A stretch of DNA of 64,000 bases, from positions 1 to 64,000 of the forward strand of contig JAPKAD010000001.1 of NCBI GenBank assembly GCA_028825445.1, given 5' to 3'. This DNA comes from Octadecabacter sp. (GTDB lineage: Bacteria; Pseudomonadota; Alphaproteobacteria; Rhodobacterales; Rhodobacteraceae). Position 1 is the stretch's first letter, and each line of letters opens with the position of its first letter. The notes under the pieces were generated by a model, which saw only the letters and a list, made by a program, of their open reading frames with translations, did not search any database and was not told the DNA's origin. Below, piece by piece: positions 1 to 9,467 of this stretch. The translations under genes and the position numbers were made by a program.

Positions 1-191
1 CCTTTGTTGCAGTAAATGCTATCAAAGGAGCGGCATCATACCGCGACAGGTCCAGTTCAACATACACTAGTTGGAAAGCTGTCAAAAGCAGAGTGAAATT
101 TGCACGCGGACTGTGTACGAGTTGTGTACAAAGTGGCGATTACTACATCTTGTGATTTATGGTATTATTTAAGTAAAAATACAAAAGATGT

Positions 192-265
192 TGGAGGCGA
201 GTATCGGAATCGAACCGATATACACGGATTTGCAATCCGCTGCGTAACCACTCCGCCAACTCGCC
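192..265 (-). tRNA. tRNA-Cys (GCA)
   Basis: Read on the minus strand, this folds as a 74-nt tRNA. The acceptor arms GGCGAGT and ACTCGCC pair fully, the anticodon GCA sits in the loop ATTGCAAAT, and the T arm is CGGTTCGATTCCG. The discriminator base is U, as expected for cysteine, and the 3' CCA is encoded in the DNA. No protein gene lies within 1 kb on either side inside the window. Confidence 0.96.
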
Positions 266-1374
266 AGATATGTGATTGAAGAGCTATTAAACGGGCTTGC
301 AACGGGGCACAAGGGGCTTGATAGTTAAGCTTGCAGTCTTTTACGTTTTAGTTTCGTTCTAGTTACGGATATTTTTTACTAGCATCTCCCTGACTTTTTG
401 CCAGACAGCTATCGTGTCGTGGATTACTTTGCGTTACTCATATCAGTATGCCTGCACCGTCATTCGATCATACAAAAATTATACACTCCATGAAAAGTAT
501 CAAAAAAAGGTATCAAGGTGTAGGAAGCACTGGAAGGCGCAGCAGAACCAGTAAAATTTTTAGGGCCTTCATACGGCAGTGCTTAGCGTGCTAACCTAAG
601 CTTAGTGTGACATTTGAGTTTACGATGTAGTTTGCAACTCACTGACAAAAGTATCGTGTGTCATGATAAAGTTAAATCGCTGCATAATTATTTATGTTTT
701 TCTTAGTAGTTATAAACGCCGGAGAGATCAGTGGCAATTAAACGCTTTATTTATTGCTATATTTAGGAAGACGAGTATGGCGACAATTGAGTGGGTAATA
801 ACGCTAAAGTCGTGTCAAATTGAAGATAAATTACGCAAAATTGATGTGCCAAGTCTCATGGTTAGAGATTTCGAATGGTAAGTCCTGCAGTTTAGTTTCT
901 TATCAAAGTTTATAACTGCTAAACTGGTGTTGCATATTTAAAATTTAGACAGAAAGTTAAGCCAGTGGGGGAATTGGGAAAAAAAAGATTTTCAACTGTT
1001 ATTTATAATATAGATTTTTTAATCTACAGTGCCTTAATAAAGAACCTAGTTTTAAAATTACTAGTCCAATTTTGTACACAAACCAAAAAGCTATAATGTA
1101 AACTCTGCAGATTTCTTATTTATAAAGTGAACAGATGTGTTTATTGACCATTTAAAAAATTTATCAATTTCTTTTTTTAAGCATTAATTAAAGACATGGC
1201 CAATTAGTTAATTTGTATTGGGTGCCCCGCAACTTTTGTGTTAAATTTATTGTAGTTTAGAAGGATATTTGATGCAGATTAAAAGGAGGCAGACATTAGC
1301 GTAATGGGCCGTTGCGGGGAGCTAAACGGTGTGGCATTAATAATTAGTAATTTTTGAATGAAAGAGTTTAGCAA
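266..1374. other. gene-free stretch, 1.1 kb
   Basis: I see no protein gene, RNA gene or repeat here. It is AT-rich with many stops in all frames. The longest open frame (663-881, 72 codons) has no ribosome binding site and no recognisable motif. The part near 1260-1374 probably holds the promoter of the following methyltransferase gene, but I cannot point to clear -35 and -10 boxes. Confidence 0.6.
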
Positions 1375-2028
1375 TTGGCTGACTATCAAAATCGCAGAAC
1401 AACAATGGTGGACACGCAAGTGCGCCCCTCTGATGTGACAAAATTCCCAATTATTGATGCGTTTCTTAATGTCGAACGAGAGGACTACGTTCCCGATGCC
1501 AAACGTGAAGCTGCTTACATAGGCGAAAATATTCACATTGGTGCGGGTCGTGTGCTTCTTGAGGTGCGCACTTTAGCTAAGATGTTGGAAGCAGTCGATG
1601 TGCAGCCTAGCGATGTTGTTTTAGATCTCGGCTGTGGACTTGGTTATTCTACAGCTATTCTCGCACAACTTGCTGATTTTGTTGTTGCTGTAGAAGACGA
1701 ACTCGGACTAGCACAAGAAGCACAACAAAATTTATCTGACCACGGAGTTGATAACGCAGCAGTTTTTGAAGGTGCTCTGACAGACGGTGCTGCTAAGAAT
1801 GGACCTTATGATGTCATCATATTGCAAGGTGCGGTTGAACAAATACCCGAAGATTTATTGGCACAAATAAAAGATGGTGGCCGAATTGTTGCGATATTTG
1901 CTGAAGGCGCTTTAGGTGTGGTTCGTCTTGGTCGCAAAATAGACGGCTCAATGAATTGGAGAATGTCTTTCAATGCTGGCGCACCCGTGCTGAATGGATT
2001 TTTTAAAAAAGCCGAATTCATGTTTTAA
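1375..2028 (+). CDS. protein-L-isoaspartate O-methyltransferase family protein
   Basis: A 217-residue SAM-dependent methyltransferase of the PCMT family, whose classical members repair isoaspartyl residues in aged proteins. The SAM-binding motif is VLDLGCGLGYSTAILAQL (about residues 82-99), followed by the acidic end of strand 2 (VVAVEDE). The start is a TTG at 1375 preceded by GAAAGAG; the opening MADYQNRRTTMVDTQVRPSD matches the usual start of Rhodobacteraceae members. It lies 65 bp upstream of tolC, the usual order in this family, so the two are probably co-transcribed. The true substrate of this PCMT-like subgroup is not known to me. Confidence 0.9.
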   Translation: MADYQNRRTTMVDTQVRPSDVTKFPIIDAFLNVEREDYVPDAKREAAYIGENIHIGAGRVLLEVRTLAKMLEAVDVQPSDVVLDLGCGLGYSTAILAQLADFVVAVEDELGLAQEAQQNLSDHGVDNAAVFEGALTDGAAKNGPYDVIILQGAVEQIPEDLLAQIKDGGRIVAIFAEGALGVVRLGRKIDGSMNWRMSFNAGAPVLNGFFKKAEFMF

Positions 2029-2093
2029 CAGCTTGTGCGTTGTTATTGTCGAATAAATTGGCACTAGAGATTTGATTTGATAGGAAACTTACC

Positions 2094-3470
2094 ATGATTG
2101 TGACTTTAAGTCGCGTATTTGCTAAAATATTTTTTGTGCTCATGCTTGTTTGTTCGCAAGCCAGCGCAGATTCGCTCGCTGATGTTTTGCGCGACGCTTA
2201 TCATAATTCAGGTCTGTTGGATCAAAACCGTGCGCTGCTACGCGCAGCTGACGAAGATGTTGCGCAATCTCTGGCAGTCCTTCGCGCTGTTGTAAGTTGG
2301 CAAGCGCAAGCTCTTTATTCAAAGTCTTCTCTGGCTCCGACTACGGATAAATTTTTGGATAATTTAGATGGGGCAATTTCAGTTACTACAAACTTGCTCA
2401 TTTATGATGGTGGCGAAAGTGCGCTTTCGACCGAAGTTCAAAAAGAAATTGTTTTGCAGTCTCGTGAGGGTTTGATCCAAGCTGAGCAGGAAGTGCTGTT
2501 TCGTGCGGTATCAGCCTTTATGGAAGTGCAACGTCAATCTGAGTTCCTTGCTCTGCGACGTAGCAATGTTGGAGTTATTGCCCAAGAACTACATGCTGTA
2601 AAGGACCGCTTTGAAGTGGGCGAAGTTACCCGTACAGATGTGGCTTTGGCCGAAGCGCGACGGGCAGCGGCTCAAAGCCAATTAGCCTCAGCAGAGGGAA
2701 GCCTTATTCAAGCTAATGAAGAATTTCTCGCTGCGGTTGGTCGTCTACCAGGCCTTCTGGATGTTGTTCGCCCAGCAACCTTACAACAAAATATTGAAGA
2801 GGCTCGCGCCATTGCGGTGCGCCGCCACCCAGATGTAACTGGGGCCCAACATGGTGTTTCCGCAGCTGAATTGAATATCCGTCGTGCAGAGGCCGCGTTA
2901 AATCCGGAGCTGAACTTATCTGGAACGATCCAATTTACCGATGAACGCGTGAGTACACAGAGATTAGGCGTAACATATGGAGGTACTATTTATCAGGGTG
3001 GCCAGCTGCAGTCGGTCATCCGACAAGCACAAGCAGGTCGTGATAGATCACGGTCGAGTCTTTTGATTTCGACACAAGCTGTTAGTAAAAATGTGGGTAG
3101 TGCGTACGCGATCCTTCGTGTTGCTAAAGCTAGTCTCGAAGCTTCCAAATTGCAGGTACTTGCTGCACAAACTGCATTTAACGGTGTGCGTGAAGAAGCT
3201 ACACTTGGAGCCCGCACAACACTTGATGTTTTGAATGCAGAACAGGAACTATTAGATGCCAGAGCCAATACTATTTCTGCGCAAGCTGATGAAGTTGTGG
3301 CAAGCTATCGCGTATTGGCAACCATGGGGCTTCTTACAGCGGATCACCTAGATCTCGATGTGCAACGCTATGACCCAACATCTTATTACAACCTTGTTCG
3401 GGAAGCTCCCGTGGCCCTCTCCCAACAGGGTCAAGCGCTAGATCGTATTTTGCGCTCCATTGGAGATTAG
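2094..3470 (+). CDS. tolC: TolC family outer membrane efflux protein
   Basis: A 458-residue TolC-type protein, the outer-membrane channel of type I secretion and tripartite efflux pumps. It opens with a Sec signal peptide (hydrophobic core FAKIFFVLMLVCSQASA, cleavage after ASA near residue 25). Two repeated halves of long alpha-helical, Ala/Gln-rich sequence follow, with the signatures LLIYDGGE near residue 103 and GGTIYQGGQLQS near residue 300 at the strand/helix junctions, as in TolC. The length is normal for the family. No inner-membrane pump or adaptor gene lies nearby, so it probably serves several distant pumps. It follows the PCMT gene and precedes the acidic protein gene in the same direction. 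Confidence 0.93.
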   Translation: MIVTLSRVFAKIFFVLMLVCSQASADSLADVLRDAYHNSGLLDQNRALLRAADEDVAQSLAVLRAVVSWQAQALYSKSSLAPTTDKFLDNLDGAISVTTNLLIYDGGESALSTEVQKEIVLQSREGLIQAEQEVLFRAVSAFMEVQRQSEFLALRRSNVGVIAQELHAVKDRFEVGEVTRTDVALAEARRAAAQSQLASAEGSLIQANEEFLAAVGRLPGLLDVVRPATLQQNIEEARAIAVRRHPDVTGAQHGVSAAELNIRRAEAALNPELNLSGTIQFTDERVSTQRLGVTYGGTIYQGGQLQSVIRQAQAGRDRSRSSLLISTQAVSKNVGSAYAILRVAKASLEASKLQVLAAQTAFNGVREEATLGARTTLDVLNAEQELLDARANTISAQADEVVASYRVLATMGLLTADHLDLDVQRYDPTSYYNLVREAPVALSQQGQALDRILRSIGD

Positions 3471-3547
3471 GCTTATTACAGACAATCGGTTGTTTGATGT
3501 AGCGTGTGAGGCTAAAATAATAATTTGAAGTTTAAGCAGGATAAGCA

Positions 3548-4642
3548 ATGTCGGATCCAGTAACCAATGTTGAAATTGAGGACGTTTTGTCGTCTATCCG
3601 TAGGCTTATGATTGATGGAGATATAACCCGAGCGCAGGATCCAGTCACTAATTTGACTGATGCAGCGCCAGTTCACGACACGCTCAAAATTATGGCCGAG
3701 TTGGGCGAACCAAAACTAGGTAAATTTGTGCTGACTCCTGCATCTATGGTGGTGGGTAGAGTCGGAGCGGTTGTAGCGGTCACCGAAGTAGAAAATGACG
3801 GTGTAGATGAAGACGCTGGTTGGGTTGAAGAAATCAGTGCAAAACAAAAAACTAATGGGGTTGATGAAACTGGACCTGTTGATGGCGCTGTGGATGAAAT
3901 GGCGCAATCTACAAATGATCAAGTTTTAACTTTGGATAGCATAAATATAGATGCTAAAGAATTTAAAGTTGCGTCCCAAGTAGTTGACGTACTGTTGACA
4001 GAGATTGCTAGGACTTCCGTCAATGAAGAACGCGAAGCTGGCCTGGCCACCATTCTACCTCAGGCAGAAATCGCGAAAGTAAAGGCTGAAGCTGACAGTT
4101 TCGCAAATGATGGACAAACGTTTGACCGAACGAAGTTAATTGCAACGATTGTCGAACTCGAAGCCGCCGTCACCAATGATGTTCATGATTTTAAATCAGA
4201 TTGTAGCGAAGTCGAAGATGAAGCACTGGACAAAACTGTTGCTCTGTCAGAGTCTTTTATGCGCAGTTATGAGGACGTTCAAGACGCTAAAAATTCAATA
4301 CTTACGAAACCTGAGAGTGAGGCTATTAAAGACAATCCTGCGTCTTCTGAAAATCAAAGTACCATTTTAAATTTGACAACAAAACCCAAGTTGAGTTTGA
4401 ATAAACAGTTAAAATATGCTACTATTAATAGTAATGATGACGACTGTTACTGCGATGACGATCTGGACGGATTGTTTGATATTGGAGATGTGTCTTTGGA
4501 TGAAGATGCCTTAAGCTCGATCATTTCAAAGGCTGTACGCAAAGAATTAGAGGGACCTTTGGGCGAACGGATTACCCAGAACTTACGTAAATTGATCCGG
4601 CGTGAGATTTACCGCATCCTGTCGAGCAAAGAATTCGACTAA
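3548..4642 (+). CDS. acidic protein with PopZ-like end motifs
   Basis: A 364-residue very acidic protein lying between tolC and, in relatives, valS. I do not recognise a catalytic domain. The N-terminus (EIEDVLSSIRRLM, residues 9-21) resembles the short N-terminal helix of PopZ/DUF2497 proteins. The C-terminus (about residues 318-364) is a conserved-looking helical block ending LRKLIRREIYRILSSKEF, again like the oligomerising end of PopZ. Between them lie about 290 residues of low-complexity Asp/Glu-rich sequence, including a run DDDCYCDDDLDGL near residue 300. PopZ organises the chromosome at the cell pole in Caulobacter. A similar scaffold role here is inference only. Start ATG has AGCAGGATAAG upstream. 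Confidence 0.8.
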   Translation: MSDPVTNVEIEDVLSSIRRLMIDGDITRAQDPVTNLTDAAPVHDTLKIMAELGEPKLGKFVLTPASMVVGRVGAVVAVTEVENDGVDEDAGWVEEISAKQKTNGVDETGPVDGAVDEMAQSTNDQVLTLDSINIDAKEFKVASQVVDVLLTEIARTSVNEEREAGLATILPQAEIAKVKAEADSFANDGQTFDRTKLIATIVELEAAVTNDVHDFKSDCSEVEDEALDKTVALSESFMRSYEDVQDAKNSILTKPESEAIKDNPASSENQSTILNLTTKPKLSLNKQLKYATINSNDDDCYCDDDLDGLFDIGDVSLDEDALSSIISKAVRKELEGPLGERITQNLRKLIRREIYRILSSKEFD

Positions 4643-4674
4643 AATTTTTTGAATTTGACCGTCTTAAACAAAAA

Positions 4675-6141
4675 TTACAAATTTATTTTAGGAACAGCTT
4701 TAGTCAGTTTCAAAATGGCTGGAATATCCAAATGGGTCTCAAGATGGTCCGCCAATTCATCCAGAGTCGCACCCACTCCCGCGTTGTAGTTTATCGATTG
4801 TACAGGTGCTCCAATATCCGCCATGTATGACGCGCGAAAACCGTCTGAGGCAAAAAGTCCATGCAGATAGCAGCCCTTTATGCGCCCATCACCACTTGCA
4901 GCTCCTTCATCGCGACCATCTAGTGCTAGCCAGCTATTTTTGCAATCAGGCCCGACCGTGTCCCCTATGTGAATTTCATACCCAGACACTGTGTCGCCTG
5001 TTGGTTTATAGGTGGCATTGCTGATGTTTAACCTTTTATGAGCTGACATAGTGGTCCTAACATCTAATAGGCCCAGACCCTGCACACGGGTGGCGGGCCC
5101 TTCAATACCCTCTGGGTCTGCTATTTCGCGTCCAAGCATCTGATAGCCGCCACAAATACCCAAAACATGTCCTCCGCGCCTTATGTGCGCCAGCAAATCT
5201 GTATCCCATCCTTGCGTACGAAAATGCGCAAGATCGGCAATCGTAGATTTGGAACCAGGAATCAAAATGAGATCTGCGTCACTAGGTAGGGGGCGTCCAG
5301 CCTCAATGATTTCAACAGTGATTTCGGGCTGTGCCGCGAGAGGGTCAAGGTCGTCAAAATTTGCGATCCGGTTCAGGCGCGGCACCACAACCTTGATGGC
5401 TCCACCTTTGCGCGTGGTAATGTCCATTACGTCTTCCGCTGGTAATTTCCAGGCATTATCAAACCATGGCACGATTCCTAATGGAGCCCAACCAGTGTGC
5501 TCTATGATCGCAGACATGCCGTTGGCAAAAAGAGACGGATCACCACGAAATTTATTGATTGCGAATGCTTTAATGTGGGCGCGATCGGCGTCCGGCAGGA
5601 TGACGTTGGTGCCAACCAATTGCGCAATTACCCCTCCACGATCGATGTCTCCAATCAGGATGACAGGACACTTTGCAGCTTCAGCAAATCCCATGTTCGC
5701 AATGTCACCTGCTCGCAGGTTTATCTCTGCAGGAGACCCTGCGCCCTCAATCACAATCAGGTCGTGCATGGCTGCAAGGCGATGATAGCTTTCTAAGACC
5801 TTCGGGATAAGTTCAGCTTTTTGGGTCCCGTATTCCCGCGCTTTCATCGTTGCAAATTTTTTACCTTGAACAATGACTTGGGCTCCAACATCGGTTTCGG
5901 GTTTTAGCAATACTGGGTTCATATCTGTGTGTGGTTCTAACCCGCAGGCGCGCGCTTGTAGGGCTTGAGCACGGCCAATTTCGCCGCCGTCCGATGTCAC
6001 CGCGGCATTGTTGGACATGTTTTGTGGCTTGAACGGGGCAACGGACAACCCGCGTCTGACGGCCGCACGGCACAACCCCGCAACTAACATGGATTTCCCC
6101 ACATTAGATCCTGCCCCTTGGATCATGATTGCCTTGGCCAT
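4675..6141 (-). CDS. cobQ: cobyric acid synthase (CobQ)
   Basis: A 488-residue glutamine-dependent amidotransferase that amidates four carboxyl groups of adenosylcobyrinic diamide in cobalamin synthesis. The N-terminal synthetase domain has the P-loop-like GAGSNVGKSMLVAGLCRAA (residues 9-27). The C-terminal type-1 glutaminase domain has the nucleophile elbow GICGGYQMLG with its Cys and the late histidine in GCYLHGLF. I chose the ATG at 6141 (MAKAIMIQG) over the ATG at 6156 because it fits the family start. No other cobalamin gene is nearby, so it is probably transcribed alone. An 11-bp inverted repeat lies 94 bp upstream. Confidence 0.95.
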   Translation of the reverse strand: MAKAIMIQGAGSNVGKSMLVAGLCRAAVRRGLSVAPFKPQNMSNNAAVTSDGGEIGRAQALQARACGLEPHTDMNPVLLKPETDVGAQVIVQGKKFATMKAREYGTQKAELIPKVLESYHRLAAMHDLIVIEGAGSPAEINLRAGDIANMGFAEAAKCPVILIGDIDRGGVIAQLVGTNVILPDADRAHIKAFAINKFRGDPSLFANGMSAIIEHTGWAPLGIVPWFDNAWKLPAEDVMDITTRKGGAIKVVVPRLNRIANFDDLDPLAAQPEITVEIIEAGRPLPSDADLILIPGSKSTIADLAHFRTQGWDTDLLAHIRRGGHVLGICGGYQMLGREIADPEGIEGPATRVQGLGLLDVRTTMSAHKRLNISNATYKPTGDTVSGYEIHIGDTVGPDCKNSWLALDGRDEGAASGDGRIKGCYLHGLFASDGFRASYMADIGAPVQSINYNAGVGATLDELADHLETHLDIPAILKLTKAVPKINL

Positions 6142-6651
6142 CGGGTTCCTTCGCATTGAAATTTTTATCGTGTAAAGTCATTAAAGGGAAGAAGCTTGGT
6201 ACACCACCGTATCTGATTCTGGGATAGCTAACTTCTGTAATGTTGACACAACCTAATTGTTTGCGGCAACATTACAGGAGGACTAGTTATCAGATTATTA
6301 TTTATCTAATAGTTAAAATTTGTTAATTTTTTTAATAGACTATCAGCTGTTTGAGCAGTTTTACTTTACTTTGCACTGGCAGCAGATCTTCTGTGTTGAT
6401 AATTAAATTATGTTGTGGGGCATAAGATTAGTTTTTTCAGTCTCGGCGATGACAAGAAAATTTATAACATTATATGTCGTTGCTTTCATACATATGGTGC
6501 ATAATTCTCTGCTAAACCACAATGACGGTTGAGTGCATTTTGGGCTGTCGAAGGCGGGGAAAATTCACATCTTGCTGATCTATCAGTACCCTAATCACAA
6601 TAGTTGAGTTGGTGCTCTGAACGAAGTGGCGAGATCGTTGATACTAGCGCT

Positions 6652-6704
6652 CTGCTAGCGACCTCGTGAGGTGAGGGTCTCGATAGCAGTTCTGGTTTTT
6701 TTTT
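6652..6704 (+). terminator. orphan rho-independent terminator-like hairpin
   Basis: CTGCTAGCG (6652-6660) can pair with CGATAGCAG (6681-6689) with a mismatch, and the interior CCTC/GAGG pairs further. A run of nine Ts starts at 6696, six bases after the stem. No plus-strand gene lies upstream within 2 kb, since cobQ and the DUF6280 gene both run on the minus strand. It may therefore end a small RNA, or it may be a relic of a lost gene. Confidence 0.4.
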
Positions 6705-6754
6705 AAACAGTGTAAGTGATGTTATTTTTATTAACATTTGCGTAAGAATATATC

Positions 6755-6796
6755 TAAAAAAAGAAAAACGCGACCTCGAGCTAATGGTCGCGTCTT
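6755..6796 (-). terminator. rho-independent terminator of the DUF6280 gene
   Basis: The arms CGCGACC (6769-6775) and GGTCGCG (6786-6792) form a perfect 7-bp stem with a 10-nt loop. Read on the minus strand the stem is followed by a T-rich tail (complement of the A-rich run at 6756-6768). It lies 22 bp beyond the DUF6280 stop codon. Confidence 0.8.
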
Positions 6797-6817
6797 TTCA
6801 TGTTTGGTAAAAAGTAG

Positions 6818-7150
6818 TTACGCAGCGCGGACTTCTTGATCCGCAGCTTCAGCCACTGCGCGGCGTTCGCTTTCTTCACGTGACAGAGCCACAGATGTTC
6901 GTACACCTTTACCGACAAAATCCATAAGACCCGTTACAACACGTTCGTTAGGGTCGATCCCAGCGCAGGAAAGAACTTCTCGACCATCGCGGGACCGTGC
7001 CCAACGCGCAATCTGTTCAGGGCCATTGCCATACTTTTTATCGTCTGCAATCGCATCATCCAACGCAGCTAAAACCACAGCTGCAAAGAGTTTGCGCGCG
7101 CGATTGCCTTGTTCATTGTTAAACGCTGTACCATCGACGAAATCTCGCAT
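6818..7150 (-). CDS. DUF6280 family protein
   Basis: A 110-residue soluble protein that I recognise as a small conserved family of Rhodobacteraceae (DUF6280). Its function is unknown. It starts MRDFVDGTAFNNEQGNRARK and carries the block GIDPNERVVTGLMDFVGKG near residues 64-82. There is no signal peptide or membrane segment. It stands alone on the minus strand, divergent from efp, and ends at a clear terminator, so it is a single-gene unit. Confidence 0.85.
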   Translation of the reverse strand: MRDFVDGTAFNNEQGNRARKLFAAVVLAALDDAIADDKKYGNGPEQIARWARSRDGREVLSCAGIDPNERVVTGLMDFVGKGVRTSVALSREESERRAVAEAADQEVRAA

Positions 7151-7371
7151 TTTTGGTCCTTATTCTACTTTGCCCTTGAAGCTGGGGTTCGTGCAATATG
7201 CCCTTTTCAAACTGATTCGGGGGTCCTTTTTTGGAATGGCTGCTATGCACTTAATGCATAGCTTAATCAGTAGGCAAATAGTACCGGTTGGCTTGCGTGA
7301 TGCTAGATCTGGCTATATGGTTTTTTTCTAACTTTTATGCAACCTTCTGAAATCGTTTGGACACCTGCGTT

Positions 7372-7935
7372 ATGGCAAAAATTAACGGTAATGAAATCCG
7401 TATCGGAAACGTTCTTGAACATAATGGTGGTTTGTGGGCTGCAGTTAAGGTCGATCATGTTAAACCTGGAAAGGGTGGTGCGTTTGCGCAGGTCGAAATG
7501 CGAAACCTGCGCAACGGTTCAAAACTAAATGAACGTTTTAGGTCCGCTGATAAGGTTGAGAAGGCTCGCCTAGAGCAGAGAGATCAGCAATTTTTATATG
7601 AGACTGACGGAATGCTGACGTTTATGGATATTATAACTTACGAGCAGATCGAATTGCCTTCTGAATTGTTGGGTGAGCGACGCCCATTTTTGCAAGATGG
7701 CATGATAGCAGTGATTGAATTTCACGAAGAAGAGGCGTTGAACGCCCGTTTGCCCCAAAAAGTCATCTGCAAGATTGTGACCACTGAGCCAGTTTTGAAA
7801 GGTCAGACTGCGGCCAATTCATTTAAGCCCGCCATTTTAGACAATGGCTTACGGGTTATGGTGCCACCGTTTGTGGGCCAAGATGAAGATATTATGGTGA
7901 ATACTGAGACAATGGAATATTCTGAACGCGCTTGA
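7372..7935 (+). CDS. efp: translation elongation factor P
   Basis: A 187-residue EF-P, which binds ribosomes stalled on polyproline stretches and promotes peptide bond formation. The three-domain layout is complete. The conserved lysine loop is [10 protein letters not shown] (about residues 28-37), the middle OB domain follows, and the C-terminus ends in [13 protein letters not shown] chose the ATG at 7372 (MAKINGNEI), which is the family start. No EF-P-modifying genes (epmA/epmB, earP) lie in the window. Confidence 0.97.
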   Translation: MAKINGNEIRIGNVLEHNGGLWAAVKVDHVKPGKGGAFAQVEMRNLRNGSKLNERFRSADKVEKARLEQRDQQFLYETDGMLTFMDIITYEQIELPSELLGERRPFLQDGMIAVIEFHEEEALNARLPQKVICKIVTTEPVLKGQTAANSFKPAILDNGLRVMVPPFVGQDEDIMVNTETMEYSERA

Positions 7936-8012
7936 GCTGGGTGCGCGCAGAGCTTGCGAACAGTCAATTGTCCAGTCCTCTGACCAAATAAGAAATTTTA
8001 ACAACAATTTTT

Positions 8013-8744
8013 TTATGTTCGATGCAAAGTGGCAGTACCTGCTTGCATATCACTGGTTGCACGATCAAACCTTAGATGCGCAAGCGCGAGGTTTCCTGAT
8101 TGTGTGAACAGAATCCCAACTGGTTTGTCATTGGTCGTAATTTTTGTGCCCACTGTGGCTGCCCCGGTCAGCCTAACCTGCACGAGGCCCTTCTTTAGTT
8201 CAGTTTTATGTTTCATGCGCGCGGCGATTTCTTGCCCGACGTAGCACCCTTTGCGAAAATCAACGCCGTTCAGACGTTCAAATCCAGCTTCAAGTATGTA
8301 CGTGTCTGGAGTCAGCTCAATGCCAGTTTCCGGTATTATGTGAGCCACACGCAGCGCATCCCAATCTGTGCTGTCACTTTGGTCGTTGTCAGAAATCTTT
8401 CGCCAACCAAGGGAGGTATGGCGAGGGTCTGGCAGAGCACCGTCAGGCGAAGACCCTGTGCCGCGTGACACTATAAGTGGTGTCTCTGCGATCTCTACGT
8501 CTGATCTTAGGCGGTACATTGTCAGGCGTTGCGCCAACATTGCTGCGTGTGAAGTGGCCACATCAATCAAAAGTACGTTTTCTTGTCTGGTTACAAAAAA
8601 ATCTGCGATGTATTTACCTTTTGGGGTCAGAAGTGCTGCGTAGACAAGACCATCCTTAGTTTTGCTCACATCATTTGTGACTAATCCTTGGAGGAAATTG
8701 ATGGCATCTGGTCCGGAGAGATGGAGAATAGTGCGATTGGTCAT
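8013..8744 (-). CDS. ygfZ: folate-binding YgfZ/CAF17-type protein
   Basis: A 243-residue member of the YgfZ/GcvT-like family, which uses tetrahydrofolate to help maintain iron-sulfur enzymes such as the tRNA-modifying MiaB. The family signature KGCYVGQE (with its conserved Cys) is at about residues 164-171. The N-terminus carries LSGPDAINFLQGLVTNDV, typical of the T-protein fold. The length is normal for alphaproteobacterial members. It is convergent with efp, 77 bp away, and stands alone. Confidence 0.9.
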   Translation of the reverse strand: MTNRTILHLSGPDAINFLQGLVTNDVSKTKDGLVYAALLTPKGKYIADFFVTRQENVLLIDVATSHAAMLAQRLTMYRLRSDVEIAETPLIVSRGTGSSPDGALPDPRHTSLGWRKISDNDQSDSTDWDALRVAHIIPETGIELTPDTYILEAGFERLNGVDFRKGCYVGQEIAARMKHKTELKKGLVQVRLTGAATVGTKITTNDKPVGILFTQSGNLALAHLRFDRATSDMQAGTATLHRT

Positions 8745-8986
8745 ACTTTATACCTATGGTCGCTGAGGGTGATTAAACAGATGCGCAAACCATGATTGTA
8801 GCTGTTTGTTTAATTTAGCAGTGATGCTTTTATTTCGGGTTCAGTTTTTGATGTAGATTACCTGTTTAATGAGACAAAACTGAGGATTGTATATATTACT
8901 TAAAGCCCGTCGTATGCGGGTAAATCGATGTTTGTACTTTTTTTAATTATATAGAACTTGTTTCGCATAATGATTTTACGCGCATT

Positions 8987-9467
8987 CTAAATTATCGACA
9001 GGGGGAGCGCGATCATCAAACTGTTGCATGCCTCCGTGGTAGTTGGTTGAGGGCGTTCAAAATTTTTTTCTGACTTGGGGACAGGTGAATTAATTGCTTC
9101 GTTCAGTAACAGGATTGGTGTGTTGCATCGCGCTATAACGGATAACTTTATTCTGCGCTGTCTTGCAGTACTTTCTAAGCCAGCAGGAAATTTTTTAGAA
9201 TTAGCGATATAACTAACATGGGCATTATCGAGAGTTTCGTTTAAAATTTTGTTTGTAAAACCCTTCTTTACGTAAAATATTGTCCTACAGCGTTTCATCA
9301 AACAGCATAACGTCGTGTGACAAGGTCGATATAAGGCTGCAGTAGTTCTCGAACGCAAAAGTGTTAGTCACTGTGTCATTCAGGCTGATACAGTGGTTCA
9401 ACGAGATGGGATAGTACATTGAAAAACGTAATTTTTCTTGCGTCAATTGCCCTCCGAAATGCGTCAT
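8987..9467 (-). pseudogene. relic of an ABC transporter ATP-binding domain (MsbA-like exporter)
   Basis: The minus strand keeps the second half of an exporter-type ABC ATPase, broken over two frames. Upstream is HDVMLFDETL (Q-loop region, usually SQDVMLFDETLRDNI). After a frameshift come LDNAH, a degenerate signature region (RQRRIKLSVIARC for GGQRQRIAIARA), a Walker-B region reading PILLLNEA instead of PILLLDEA, and the H-loop region MIALPLSII for IAHRLSTI. The catalytic Glu region and the switch His are altered, and the Walker A and membrane part are not recognisable. It is clearly dead. Confidence 0.75.

Larger units (their letters stand above)
6142..6817. other. 676-bp intergenic region with inverted repeat and terminator-like hairpin
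   Basis: No protein gene is visible. It holds a perfect 11-bp inverted repeat (CTGTAATGTTG at 6235-6245, CAACATTACAG at 6267-6277) and a plus-strand hairpin followed by nine Ts (6652-6704). The minus-strand terminator of the DUF6280 gene lies at 6755-6796. The rest is AT-rich with no recognisable content. Confidence 0.6.

Noticed and set aside
663-881. 72-codon open frame after tRNA-Cys
   Set aside because: No ribosome binding site, no motif, AT-rich; likely chance.
5183-5785. 200-codon open frame on the plus strand inside cobQ
   Set aside because: Antisense to cobQ, no ribosome binding site, low-complexity Ser/Arg composition; a coding shadow.
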